Positions 1 to 10,157 are shown, counted from the stretch's first letter. The stretch: DNA of 64,000 bases from Symsagittifera roscoffensis (GCF_963678635.1 NC_087071.1:24869821-24933820), one strand, 5' to 3'. The notes: generated from the letters alone by a model not told the origin. Program-made: numbers and translations.

Positions 1-82
1 TTGAGTCCTACAAATGATCAGTACACAACACATCCAAACCCTTTATATACTGTTAACAAAACTTTGAGTGTATTAAAAAAAG
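1..82 (+). other. Leader sequence upstream of the first gag start, element A
   Basis: AT-rich sequence between the window edge and the ATG at 83. It probably belongs to the 5' untranslated leader of element A. The 5' LTR and primer-binding site, if they survive, lie outside the window. No TGG-type primer-binding site is visible. Confidence 0.35.
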
Positions 83-298
83 ATGGCAAACGTAACAACA
101 TACCGAGATTTAGCTCTCGAAAAATTTACCGGCTTAGATCCATATGATTATGCAAGAGATTTTCTTGATATAGTAGAGAAAAAGATAGCATTTTCCCTAG
201 GCACTAGACCACCAGACGATTCTAATCCTTCATCCTTTCTTGGGGCTTACCCTCATTTTTTTCTTAAACTAATTTTAATTCTATCCACCTTAAAATAA
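83..298 (+). pseudogene. Truncated first copy of the gag start, element A
   Basis: An ATG ORF of 71 codons. The first 45 codons are the beginning of the gag capsid region (LEKFTGLDPYDYARDF) and are repeated almost perfectly at 409-526. From 218 the frame runs into unrelated LTR-like sequence and stops at 296-298. This ATG is the only convincing gag start codon in the element. The downstream full-length copy lacks an ATG in the equivalent place. It is therefore either the original gag start, separated from the rest by the insertion, or the remains of a second element copy. Confidence 0.7.
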
Positions 299-526
299 CT
301 TAAACCTAAATCATCCATCAGTAAAACTACCAATTACTGAAACTAAGGAACAAAATACCAAAAACCAAGAAGGAAGGAACGGATTTGGTTGTTTTTTAAT
401 CAAGTAACATACCCAGATTTAGCTCTCGAAAAATTTACCGGCTTAGATCCATATGATTATGCAAGAGATTTTCTTGATATAGTAGAGAAAAAGATAGCAT
501 TTTCCCTAGGCACTAGACCACCAGAC
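100..526 (+). repeat. 118-bp direct repeat of the gag start (100-217 and 409-526)
   Basis: The two copies differ by about one base (taccgagat versus tacccagat). They flank 191 bp of unrelated sequence (218-408). Near-identity in a heavily mutated element implies a recent duplication or template switch. Confidence 0.9.
218..408 (+). mobile_element. LTR- or leader-like fragment inserted in the gag start
   Basis: Positions 223-331 match 20,651-20,756 at roughly 85-90 percent by eye, including the shared end cctaaatcatccatcagtaa. The matching segment at 20.65 kb is the last part of the LTR-like region that starts near 19,101. This fragment is therefore probably an LTR end plus leader placed between two copies of the gag start. 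Positions 332-408 are purine-rich and unmatched in the window. Confidence 0.6.
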
Positions 527-1687
527 TCAGGTGACGAACAGGACGCATATGATAACAGACAAAGAGCCTTATTTGGTTCAATATTAAGAGGTCCAGCCGC
601 TCAATGGTATCAGGGATTAGCAGCAAATTTACCTTGGAACGAGATAAGAGATCAATTCATAGATAGATTCACTGATGATAAGGATAAGTAGAGGAGACGA
701 ATAGAAGCTGAAAACATAAAACGACAACCTGATGAATTTTTTACAAGCTACATACATAGATTAAGCACCGCAGTAGACCGTGGATGGCCTAATCCAACTT
801 TTAATGATGATCAAAAAACAGCAAAGAAAATGGAATTCTTTGCACCCGAAACATCGCAACAATTAAAAGATCATATTGCAACAAAAGACATAAGTTTTGC
901 AAAAAGTAGTGAGTTTACTGGAACAGCTTCAAGTAGTGTTGATAATAAGTTGGAGATAGAAGGAATAAAGGATCAGCTTAAGGAGTTAACAGGACTAATG
1001 AAAGATCATAAAATAAATGCAGCCTATAATCCAAATGAACCCAGAAACAAACAAAACCATACCCGATTTTGTAAATGTTGTCGTAGGTCAGGTCATACTA
1101 TCAGTGTTTGTTTTAAATACAGATACCACAAAGATCAAAACAGAAAACCACCTCAGTATCGTGAAAAATTCTCAGACAATTATAATAGGAGATCTAGGCC
1201 TCGAGAAGAAAATAGTTATAACAATCGATACAATAGCTATAATCAGCGGAATAACAATACCAGACCATATTCTCCGTATCCTAGACAGTTCAATAATAGA
1301 ACAAACATTTTCGATAGATCTCGATCTCAAAGTTTTGGATCAAGAGATAGAAATTTCAATAACAGATTTAATGATCAACATAACCCAAATCGTTAGAATA
1401 CGTACAACACAACTTCAAATAACTATAATCAATATAGGAACAGAAGCAATTCTATACCCGATCGAAATAAAAGATCATTTTCACAAGACAATTATCGAGC
1501 GCGATACCAAAACAGACCTCACGAAAACAAATTCCCATCCTACAATAACCAAGCAAGATCTCCAGGTGATTCAAAACCATCCTCCAGAGAAAATAGAAGA
1601 GACAGAAACCCTAAAGTTCAATTTAGTGAGAAAAAAATCCATGGCTATTATAGCGATCACGAAGGCGAAGAACTTACTTTAAACTAG
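389..1687 (+). pseudogene. gag: gag polyprotein (capsid plus CCHC zinc knuckle), element A
   Basis: One frame from about 389 to the TAG at 1685-1687, with two internal TAG codons (689-691 and 1394-1396). The first third is a Ty3/gypsy-type capsid, marked by the motif RALFGSILRGPAAQWYQGL followed by an acidic/aromatic stretch. A classical nucleocapsid knuckle, CKCCRRSGHTISVC (CX2CX4HX4C), is encoded near 1,072-1,113. The rest is an Arg/Asn/Tyr-rich basic tail typical of RNA-binding nucleocapsid. Gag would form the particle and package RNA. No ATG lies in frame after the insertion at 218-408. The two stops mean an intact Gag is not made unless TAG is read through. It ends on a -1 slippery site leading into pol. 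The capsid and knuckle are homologous to element B at 29,735-31,206. Confidence 0.85.
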
Positions 1688-2343
1688 AACAGTCTGCGCA
1701 AGATAAAAAGTCAACAATGTATAATAATCTAAATCAGCATCCCGTCGGAGACAAAAATAAAAATAACGGCCTTGAAACCCAATTTTTAGTAGATACTGGA
1801 GCAACTTGTTCACTGTTAAAGTATGATACATATTTAGAAAACACAAAAATACAAAAGTTGACACTTACTAAAGCACAATCCAAAACATTTGCTGTTAATG
1901 GACAAAAACTCAAAATCCTAGGATATACAAATTTTAACGCTAGTTTTGACAGTAAAGGTGTTTATTTTGTAAAAATTCGAGCATGGGTTGCGGCCAAGGA
2001 CGGATGTAAATTTAATATATTAGGTATGGATTTTCTCTCTAATTCAACTAAATCGATTGACTTTTCAACACCAAAACTAGAACTCAAAATCTACCCAGGA
2101 GCATCAGTCGCTATCAGCAATATAAGAAGCAAAAGCTATCCATTTAAAAGTAGTTATCAAAATGTACTTTTGGACCAAACTATAACTTTAGCACCAAAAT
2201 CAACTCGTGTCATTTCAATATACCCAGCTGACAAAGTTTGTAAAAAGGGAACATCGTTCAAACTTGATAAAGACCTAAGACAAAATGATTATACACTTAA
2301 AACAAATATTGTAATCATGACGAAAAAACGTTACCAATGTTAA
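1654..2343 (+). pseudogene. pol: Retroviral-type aspartic protease region of pol, element A
   Basis: This frame is -1 relative to gag and overlaps the gag end by about 30 bases. The active-site motif FLVDTGATCSLL is encoded near 1,785-1,820, and a conserved flap/C-terminal segment NILGMDFL near 2,015-2,038. The enzyme would mature Gag-Pol. Entry is presumably by the slippery site at 1678. The frame closes with TAA at 2341-2343, before the RT, so pol is broken here. The protease itself has no internal stop. Confidence 0.8.
1678..1687 (+). promoter_or_regulatory. -1 ribosomal frameshift slippery site at the gag end
   Basis: In the gag frame the sequence reads T TTA AAC TAG, a perfect X XXY YYZ heptamer whose next codon is the gag stop. 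Slipping back one base enters the protease frame, which is open from 1654 and runs into the DTGA protease. Family knowledge: Ty3/gypsy elements commonly make Gag-Pol by -1 frameshifting. A downstream stem or pseudoknot was not folded. Confidence 0.75.
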
Positions 2344-2770
2344 ACAATCCTAAAGAATCGAAGGTCATTATATCCAAAGATTCAATTGGACAAATTTTCG
2401 GGGATATGAAACTGATCCAAAAACAATCTACAGCGTCGCAGACAATATTGCTTTTATGGAAGTTTTGTTCAACAAAAACGAACATCTTGATCATATTTTT
2501 CATGTAAGCGAACAATCAAAAGATCAACTGTGCTTCAAAAATGCTTCAATTGGTAAAAATCATAACAATTCGAAAAGGAAAAACAAAGAAACTTTGAAAC
2601 AAAGAGATTATACTAATAAATTCGAATTAGAAACAGATTTCAGCAAGGAATTGAAGGACCTGAAACCCAAATCTGAACTAAACTCAAGAACACATTTTAC
2701 AAATATACAAGTTCATGAAATCCAGAAAAAAATTGACAAGACAAAACAAGAGTTTCTAAAAAAAATTTGA
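2344..2770 (+). pseudogene. pol: Linker between protease and RT, element A pol
   Basis: A Lys/Glu-rich, low-complexity frame is open from about 2,456 to 2,770 in a register different from the protease. It ends in an A-run (about 2,758-2,766), after which the RT continues in the third register. It is recognisable only by position between protease and RT. At least two frameshifts separate it from its neighbours. Confidence 0.5.
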
Positions 2771-3708
2771 CTTTACTCACTCTGATATAAACCAAAATCA
2801 ATTACAAGACCTATTGAATATGCTATTACAGAATAAAGACGTATATTCACAATATAAATACGACGTAGGACTAATAGAGCAAAAATTCCATGTAAAGCTT
2901 TTACCAAACTTTGTTTTGAGTAAACAAAGACCATCAAGAGTTTCATTACATTACCAAGAAAAATTGAATGACTTACTAGACCAACTATGTAAATCAGGAA
3001 TAATTAGAGAAATAGGAAGTAATACCGAAATGGGATCAGAACTTATAAACCCAATTATAATACTTCCAAAAGGGAACATAGTCAAGCTCGTTATCGATGC
3101 GAGATACCTGAACTCAAAAACTGACTTAAGACGTTATTCATGGCCATTAGAATCAATAGGATCGCTCATAACTAAGCTAAAAGGAAATTTTTTCACCACG
3201 AGTGATTTATGCTCCGCACACAATCAAGTACCTTTAACAGAAGAAACACAACAATTAACAAGCTTTGTAATTGGATCAAAACACTACACTTTTAAAGGAG
3301 GTTTGTACGGCTTATGTGGTCTACCAAATTTCTTCAGTAGTATAATGACAATATATTTTGCACCCTAATAAAAAGAAATCGAGCAGTAACCTATATAGAC
3401 GATACAATAATGCAAGCACAAACTGTAGAAGAAAGGTTCGACATCATTGCTACATACCATGACTTATTAAGAAAATCGGGACTAAAAGCTCAGTCAGAAA
3501 AAAACGAATTTTTTTTTGAGAAAAGTACAGTTTTTAGGACATGTAATAAGTAAAAATGGCATACAACCAGTCAAGAAAAAGGTAGAAGGTCTCAAAGCAT
3601 TGAAATCGCCAGAGAACAAAAGAGATGTAATGAGAGTGTTAGGTTGTTTAGGATTTTATAGTACTGTATATAAAGTACTTACATGTAGACTCAAGGCCTT
3701 TCTATGAT
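2771..3708 (+). pseudogene. pol: Reverse transcriptase domain of pol, element A
   Basis: RT motifs occur in order over three registers. The first catalytic Asp lies in KLVIDARYLN (near 3,090-3,120). Next come TTSDLCSAHNQVPL and the FKGGLYGL region, then the YIDD box (near 3,392-3,403). The thumb/connection motif FLGHVISKNGI lies near 3,530-3,565. The order and the LGH motif place it in Ty3/gypsy. Frameshifts fall near 3,350 and in a T-run near 3,510, so no active enzyme can be made from one frame. All catalytic Asp residues are still encoded. Confidence 0.85.
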
Positions 3709-4210
3709 TTGATACGGAATGATACAACTTTTAAATGGACACCAGATCACGAAAAACTATTTAACGAAATAAAAGAAAAAATTAGCGCAGATACAATACT
3801 AGCAATACCAGACACAAGATATCCTTTCCATGTACTTGTAGACTCATCATCAATAGGAATAAGTTCAATATTGGTACAAGAATTTCCAGAAGGGAAATGT
3901 ATTATATCTTTTAAAGAGTATATAACAAAGAAGAATAAAAAATGTCAACAACAGCAAGAGAGCTTTGCGGTGTCGTATCAGCTCTACAAAATACGAACAC
4001 TATTTATTAGGTTCACCACATCTAATATAACTCTATACTGATCACGAAGCTTTGATTTACCTTTGGGGAAGAAGAGGTAAACTCTTCCATAGATATTTTA
4101 GATATCAATTGGTTATATCACAATTTCAAAATTTGAAAATTATTTGGACCGAAGGAAAAAACCTAGCATTCCCAGATATTTTAAGCAGAAACGTAAAAAC
4201 TAGAGGTTTA
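3709..4210 (+). pseudogene. pol: RNase H domain and tether of pol, element A
   Basis: This domain follows the RT directly. FHVLVDSSSIGISSILVQ carries the first catalytic Asp, QQESFAVSYQLYKIR the Glu, and TDHEALIYLW the next Asp-His. The tail GKNLAFPDILSR is the usual Ty3/gypsy signature that closes RNase H. One frameshift near 4,010-4,040 separates the first two motifs from the last. Confidence 0.8.
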
Positions 4211-5083
4211 GACAAACACCAATTAAAAAACAAGAAAATTCCCAAAGACATTTTATTCTACGACAAAGATGGCTACGAGGAGAAATATTTCATAGTACAT
4301 GATAACAAAAAGGGACCCAGCGACGAATTTTTTCCTGTCATTAAACAAAATAAGAACGATGTAACTAGATTCAAAATAAACAACGACAAATTAATAAAAA
4401 TATCCAAGGTAACAACAAAAGAACAAATTTGCTCACTAACTGATATAAGTTCTTGCTTTATACAAGGATCAGCTATCAACCAAGTTAGAATGATTCAAAG
4501 TAAAATACCAAATAATAATGCAAGTGACGAAGAATCAGATCATAACTATTACGAATTGTCCTTCGAATTAAACACTAACCCAACCCAATTTGGGGGTTAT
4601 ATGTCAAATTACGATATTGAAGATCAGTCCGACCTCCTATATTTTGAAACGATTGACGAACAAGATGAAATCATTCAAGAATGTTTGCTAAACGATGAAA
4701 TTGCATTATGTGAACAATTAACCAATAAAATAGAAAACAAAAAAATTGCAACTAAACTGCCTAACGAAACACTTACAAACAAGGATAACCTTACTCAGAT
4801 ATTCACTAGTTTCAACAACCTAGGAAAAAATATAGATCTAAACACCGAGTTTATTGCCAAAGAACAAGACGCCGATGCTGTCATAAAAATCGTAAGAGAA
4901 TTAGTAAAAACCAAAAACAAAGACTCAAAAAATATACTTTATAGACAATCAAAAGCTTTATCTTCATATCTAAGCAAATTTGAAACATTATTTTTAATTG
5001 GAAATTTTCTTTGCATCGAACAAATATCAGATAACCCTGAAGTGAAAGAAATTAAAATTTGTATACCTTGTCACTTTTTATAA
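4211..5083 (+). pseudogene. pol: Acidic linker between RNase H and integrase, element A
   Basis: This stretch continues the RNase H end register as one open frame of about 290 codons, stopping at 5,081-5,083. It is rich in Asp, Glu, Asn and Lys and has no recognised domain. Its length is large for a Ty3/gypsy linker. Element B has a shorter, more broken counterpart (33,892-34,590). The last part (KIVRELVKTKN...) may be the start of the integrase N-terminal region. Confidence 0.55.
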
Positions 5084-5499
5084 AAACATTTGAATTGGCC
5101 CATTCAGATCAATTAGCAGGTCATGTAGGAAAAGACAAAACCATTGCGACTATAAAACGATTTTTCTTTTGGCCAGGCATGTATAAATGGATAACCCAGT
5201 TAATAGCAGGATGTCTTGACTGTCAAAAAAATAAACACAAACGTCACGATATTAACCAAGCACCGTTAGAACAATGGACGGATACAGTACCTTTCCCGTT
5301 TCATACTGTACACATAGATCATAAGGGACCAATTAATCCTAAATCAAACGGAAAGAAACACTGTTTAGTTGTAGTAGATTCATTTTCTCGATTCCTCCAA
5401 GTATATCCAGTAGCTAACATTACCGCCCTTGAAACAATAAAAACTTTAGAAAACTTCATTCTCACATTTGCAACTTTTTGGCTAATTTTTAACAACTAA
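5059..5499 (+). pseudogene. pol: Integrase, truncated after the start of the catalytic core, element A
   Basis: The HHCC zinc-binding domain is present: HSDQLAGH (5,101-5,124), then CLDC (about 5,212-5,223). The first catalytic Asp region follows (HTVHIDHKGPI), then VVVDSFSRF. The frame ends at 5,497-5,499, before the second Asp and the Glu of the DDE triad. Those and the whole C-terminal domain are absent, because the glycoprotein region begins within 25 bases. The element has lost about half of its integrase by deletion and could not integrate by itself. Confidence 0.85.
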
Positions 5500-5506
5500 T
5501 TTTCAG
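5481..5506 (+). promoter_or_regulatory. Candidate 3' splice site before the glycoprotein gene
   Basis: An AAC/TAA-rich stretch and aattttcag end in AG at 5,505-5,506, 16 bases before the glycoprotein ATG at 5,523. Env genes of retroelements are normally expressed from a spliced RNA, which fits the position. The matching donor near the gag start was not identified. Confidence 0.4.
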
Positions 5507-5522
5507 CAACTTCGCGATATTG

Positions 5523-8163
5523 ATGAAATTTACTACTCTACTTTCAACATTTATACCTCTTGTCATTCTACAGAATGATGATCTGGAAAACGTATCAAAC
5601 TCTCTCAAAGTTACTCACTATGACTGTTCAAGCATACAGGAAAATAAAATGTATGCGTTAAATCAAGTGGCCCCATGTAAAGTTAGCGCAGAAAAACTCT
5701 ACACTACCGATAGCACAATTAGCGTATATCAACGGTCTTTTAGAACATACGTAAACGCAGTTATGTGTAAATTTAAAAAAATTCCCATTCGTTATAATTG
5801 CGTAATGTGGGCACATTTGTCCATCGTTCACAATATGAATTTGATAACCTACGAAATTTTTGCACCACCAGAAGATTGCGAAAAAGCAACAAAAAAACAA
5901 CAAAATTACAGTGAATGAAGATGGCTACACTCACGAACTAATTATAAAAATGGCTGAAAGTATTTTTTAACACAGAAATGAAGGAACGTCATTAGAAGGC
6001 GACAGTTCGACAGCATGTAAGAATAGGGGACAAGTAAAACACTATAGCTATGAAACGCACATGCAGAAAGTTAAACTCAAAGTAAATCTAGAAACAAAAT
6101 AAGTACAAAATCTTTACGGTATCCCAATACCATGCACAGTACTTGAAGGCGGATGCGAACCAACATCATTAGACCCTTATGCTTACACATGGGATATGCC
6201 CGACAATTGTGTAGTCACAAAATTGTTTTCTCAAAAAGCGACCAGAGACGAGAAAATAATATAGAACTACATGAAACTGAGCAAGAAAAAACCTTAACGA
6301 ATATTGACTCAGGATTTCAAGAGCACCACACAGAAACTATACAAATGCCACAAGACACAACCCCCAAAATGGACGGACATCTGTTCAAACGGGCTCGACA
6401 AATGAAAGACTTCAAAGACATCGGCGACAACCCAGCTCCTACTAAGCAGGATTCAACAAAAAAATCTCTAATAGTCTTCACTAACTAAAAGACTCCAAAT
6501 TTCAACTCTTAAAGTTCTCGAAAAATGCTTTGATCGAAATGGTCAAGTACGCTAATGAATTGGACAACCCTCAACATCATATACTGAGTGAGGGATCGGC
6601 ACCCAATGGCTTAGACCTAAAAATTCGCATTTACAATAAGCAGCAAGAAGTCTGCAGCAGGCCAGGAGCATTATATAAAACAAATTTCGAGTCTTTGTTT
6701 ATTTCATATTCAGGCGGTTTTGATATGAACACTGGTAAATCCAGCAACATACGACACGATGATAGAAATTACTATCAAATGCAAATAAATGAGAACGATC
6801 AAATAAGAGTGAAACCTTTGAACTATCATCTAGGATCAGGTAATTTTTCATTCCTCCATGATGAACGTTACAATAAAAATTGGATACTCTTTGGCGCCAT
6901 GTAGGTACCGATGAAATTGATTACGAACTCATCTGGGTGCAAAGTTAGATTACATAATGTACTTTAATGCTAAACAACTCAGACATTCTGAAATGACGTT
7001 ATTACAGAATCAATGTGAACTCGAAAGAACACAAATTCTAACAATAATGATGTTAGCTTTACAAAATACCAGGCTGGCAGGATACATGCTAACTGGCAAC
7101 CGCTCTATGTTTTTGGACACCGATGAAGCAGTTGGCTGGCTGTATCAATGTCCTAAAAAATTTCACCTCTTAAAGTTCTCGAAAAATGCTTTGATCGAAT
7201 AGCAATCTTTTACAATGGGCGAACAACGTTTGTCGACCCTATTACCCGCCAAACTTTTCCTTTTGCCAACGAAATACATTGCGTTGGTGGCTACAAAAAT
7301 GCCTTTCAACTTGATTTAGATTATAAATTATCTTGGTACCAATTAATGCCTGCTCCAATACCTTTCAAGACTCCATCAATGTTCGCTCCACAAGATAAAG
7401 GCCATTTTACGGGATTTCCCGTATACGATTCAAGACACGCAGGCATGTTTACCCCAAAACAATTAGAAGCTTTTTGGGATAACATTATTCATAACACAGC
7501 ATCAACATCTATTCTCAAAAAAATTACAAGAACTGTTCTCCAAAATTGACACAAGGATTATGCAAATTCCGACGCTTTAACCGCCACAATGGGCTTAAAC
7601 CAAGAAATTTATCTAGATTCTCTGCTTTCACCGGAATTTTTTATGAAAAATTCATCGGAACATTCGGTTTTGTCGCTTTTTTCTTAGAGAAAATCGGTAT
7701 TTATTTTGCCTGTTTTCTTTTTCTCAAATTCCTGCTAGAAATAATAGTAACAATTGTTAAAGCTTTGGAAATTAATAAGTTAACAAATCGTACTATGAGC
7801 TTCTGGAAGATAATATTAGGTGCAATGTATAACCTTTTCGTTCTATCAGTTTTTACTTCCATTTTCTCAAACGTAAACTCAAATCTTGAATCATCAGATT
7901 TGCGAAACTCAAGACAAAAACAAATACGACAACAAAATCATAATCAAAATCTTTACCAAGAAAGCTCTGATTCAATACCTATGATAGAGCGAAATGAGCC
8001 TGCAGTACCCTTAATGTCACCAGATTCACGAAAGGAACCTGGTTTATTCCCAGACCTAAACAACCAAAATGAACTTTTAGTACGGAACAATGTAATAGGA
8101 ACGATCTCTAGCACAACAATCCCTCATCCAACCACCAACAACAACACTATAACACCAATCTAA
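5523..8163 (+). pseudogene. env: Chuvirid-like envelope glycoprotein, element A (broken)
   Basis: A hydrophobic signal-like start at 5,523 leads into VTHYDC and YALNQVAPC, Cys motifs shared with the element B glycoprotein. Further homologous blocks follow in changing registers: GIPIPC near 6,120, GFDMNTGK near 6,717-6,740, CELERTQIL near 7,015-7,041, and FVDPITRQT near 7,231-7,257. A long hydrophobic transmembrane segment (7,660-7,760) precedes a Pro/Asn-rich tail ending at 8,163. The blocks match my knowledge of chuvirid (Jingchuvirales) glycoproteins, which are class III-like membrane fusion proteins. At least five stops or frameshifts break it (for example near 5,916, 6,090, 6,486, 6,904, 7,200 and 7,548), so no full product is possible. 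The last codons of its tail are reused in the downstream array. Confidence 0.75.
6506..7199 (+). repeat. 33-bp direct repeat inside the element A glycoprotein (6,506-6,538 and 7,167-7,199)
   Basis: The same 33 bases, including ttctcgaaaaatgctttgat, occur twice. In the second copy they continue the coding alignment with element B. In the first copy they interrupt it, which suggests a local template switch or gene conversion. Confidence 0.8.
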
Positions 8164-8221
8164 GGCAACAGTTTTCTATTTCAGAATGCCTTCAAGAAAA
8201 CTGTGCATCCCCATAGACTAA

Positions 8222-8416
8222 ATGCTAGTCGATATTTTAGACAGAAAAATTCTTTTACTAATTCAATTTCCCACACTTACAAATAAATTGTTTACACGAA
8301 TAGCAGCTGTTGTTTTACCTCAATTAGGAACCAATAATTTTATACGCCTCATGCTAATTGTTTATCCAGGAAAAGTGATTCATGAAGCAGTCATTGAATC
8401 ATCGAATCCAAAATAG
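8222..8416 (+). CDS. ORF-a copy 1, unknown small protein
   Basis: A 64-codon ORF starting MLVDILDR and containing LLIQFPTLTNKLF and LMLIVYPGK, ending on TAG. After the TAG the same register continues with NYICSF and a VHFCV-like end, which aligns with the last 27 residues of ORF-b. ORF-a is therefore a 91-codon paralog of ORF-b cut by a stop. The TAG is the same in every copy, so it predates the array or is tolerated. An alternating hydrophobic pattern suggests beta strands, and no signal peptide is seen. I do not recognise the family. Confidence 0.55.
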   Translation: MLVDILDRKILLLIQFPTLTNKLFTRIAAVVLPQLGTNNFIRLMLIVYPGKVIHEAVIESSNPK

Positions 8417-8544
8417 AATTATATCGGTTCGTTTCTTCAAAGTAACGAATCTGCTATCATAAAAAAAAATTACTTCAGAAGGAGTTCATTTTTGTGTGTG
8501 AAAATACCACGATACAAAAAATTTACTTGAACACAAACATTTAA

Positions 8545-8602
8545 ATGTTGGTAGGAATTTTGGATCGAGACATTCGTTTATTAATTCAGCTCCCAGGTTA
8601 CG
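8545..8602 (+). pseudogene. ORF-b start fused to an env tail fragment
   Basis: Only about 19 codons of ORF-b (MLVGILDRDIRLLIQLPGY) remain before the sequence jumps to an env tail copy. The identical junction recurs at about 10,706, so the chimeric unit was itself duplicated. Confidence 0.75.
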
Positions 8603-8731
8603 AAACTGGTTTATTCCCAGACCTAAACAACCAAAATGAACATTTAGTACGGAACAATGTAAATAGGAACGATCTCTAGCACAACAATCCCTCATCCAAC
8701 CACCAACAACAACACTATAACACCAATCTAA
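8603..8731 (+). pseudogene. Copy of the env cytoplasmic tail end
   Basis: Near-identical to 8,037-8,163 of the glycoprotein tail, with one extra A that shifts the frame. It sits inside the short 568-bp unit. Confidence 0.85.
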
Positions 8732-8789
8732 GGCAACAGTTTTCTATTTCAGAATGCCTTCAAGAAAACTGTGCATCCCCATAGACTAA

Positions 8790-8984
8790 ATGCTAGTCGA
8801 TATTTTAGACAGACAAATTCTTTTACTAATTCAATTTCCCACACTTACAAATAAATTGTTTACACGAATAGCAGCTGTTGTTTTACCTCAATTAGGAACC
8901 AATAATTTTATACGCCTCATGCTAATTGTTTATCCAGGAAAAGTGATTCATGAAGCAGTCATTGAATCATTTAATCCAAAATAG
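8790..8984 (+). CDS. ORF-a copy 2
   Basis: Same 64-codon length and same TAG as copy 1, with Ser to Phe near the end (SFNPK). It is preceded by the mini-ORF that starts MPSRKLCIPID. Confidence 0.5.
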   Translation: MLVDILDRQILLLIQFPTLTNKLFTRIAAVVLPQLGTNNFIRLMLIVYPGKVIHEAVIESFNPK

Positions 8985-9111
8985 AATTATATCTGTTCGT
9001 TTCTTCAAAGTAACGAATCTGCTATCATAAAAAAAATTACTTCAGAAGGAGTTCATTTTTGTGTGTGAAAATACCACGATACAAAGAATTTACTTGAACA
9101 CAAACATTTAA

Positions 9112-9387
9112 ATGTTGGTAGGAATTTTGGATCGAGACATTCGTTTATTAATTCAACTCCCAGGTTACGCAAACAAACTACCAGCGTTAATAGCATCAGC
9201 AAGATTACCAAAAATCAAACCGAATAATTGTATTCAACTTATGATAATAACTTATCCTGAGGAAACTGTTCAAGAAATTGAAATTGACTGTTCAAACAAA
9301 AAATATGATTATATTTGTTCTTTACTTGAAGGAAATAGCTCAGCAGTCGTCATTACCAATTTCGAAGGAATTCACTTCTGTGTATAA
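9112..9387 (+). CDS. ORF-b copy 1, unknown 91-aa protein
   Basis: The first intact ORF-b. It opens MLVGILDRDIRLLIQLPGY, has a central basic segment (ARLPKIKPNN), a strand-like LMIITYPEETVQEIEID and a C-terminal FEGIHFCV. The length is 91 codons in all seven intact copies. The in-frame TAA immediately before its ATG marks the true start. No signal peptide or membrane segment is obvious, so a cytoplasmic or nuclear protein is likely. Seven open copies in a setting of dead genes hint at past selection on the ORF, or at very recent amplification. The function is unknown, and the only relatives I can see are in this window. Confidence 0.6.
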   Translation: MLVGILDRDIRLLIQLPGYANKLPALIASARLPKIKPNNCIQLMIITYPEETVQEIEIDCSNKKYDYICSLLEGNSSAVVITNFEGIHFCV

Positions 9388-9555
9388 GTAAAAGTTCCTT
9401 GACACAAAAAATCAAAATTTTAGCTTAGCCATATCTTGTCTTCTTTTCCCAAGAAATTTTATTCCCGAGTAACAACAACACTATAACACCAATATAAGGC
9501 AACAGTTTTCTGTTTCAGAATGCCTTCAAGAAAACTGTGCATCCCCATAGACTAA

Positions 9556-9759
9556 ATGCTAGTCGATATTTTAGACAGACAAATTCTTTTACTAATTCAA
9601 TTTCCTACACTTACAAATAAATTGTTTACACGAATAGCAGCTGCTGTGTGTTTTACGTCAATTAGGAACCAATAATTTTATACGCCTCATGCTAATTGTT
9701 TATCCAGGAAAAGTGATTCATGAAGCAGTCATTGAATCATAGAATCCAAAATAGAATTA
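9556..9759 (+). pseudogene. ORF-a copy 3, frameshifted
   Basis: A four-base insertion (gctgctgtgtgttttacg versus gctgttgttttacc) near 9,645 shifts the frame. The region is otherwise as in the other ORF-a copies. Confidence 0.8.
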
Positions 9760-9881
9760 TATCTGTTCGTTTCTTCAAAGTAACGAATCTGCTATCATAA
9801 AAAAAATTACTTCAGAAGGAGTTCATTTTTGTCTGTGAAAATACCACGATACAAAGAATTTACTTGAACACAAACATTTAA

Positions 9882-10157
9882 ATGTTGGTAGGAATTTTGG
9901 ATCGAGACATTCGTTTATTAATTCAACTCCCAGGTTACGCAAACAAACTACCAGCGTTAATAGCATCAGCAAGATTACCAAAAATCAAACCGAATAATTG
10001 TATTCACCTTATGATAATAACTTATCCTGAGGAAACTGTTCAAGAAATTGAAATTGACTCTACAAACAAAAAATATGATTATATTTGTTCTTTACTTGAA
10101 GGAAATAGCTCAGCAGTCGTCATTACCAATTTCGAAGGAATTCTTTTCTGTGTATAA
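9882..10157 (+). CDS. ORF-b copy 2
   Basis: Intact 91 codons. The differences from copy 1 are few (QLM to HLM, CSN to STN, IHF to ILF). Confidence 0.6.
   Translation: MLVGILDRDIRLLIQLPGYANKLPALIASARLPKIKPNNCIHLMIITYPEETVQEIEIDSTNKKYDYICSLLEGNSSAVVITNFEGILFCV

Noticed and set aside
1-120. tRNA primer-binding site near the element A start
   Set aside because: No stretch beginning TGG that matches a tRNA 3' end could be seen, and the likely site is outside the window.
1017-1682. Long Ile/Thr-rich open frame
   Set aside because: It is a shifted reading of the Asn/Arg/Tyr-rich gag tail and has no independent support.
389-2343. Reassigned stop codon (TAG as sense), suggested by TAG at 689 and 1394 in gag and TAG in all ORF-a copies
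   Set aside because: Other breaks in the same elements are TAA, TGA and frameshifts, and TAG also closes gag at the slippery site. Ordinary decay explains the pattern.
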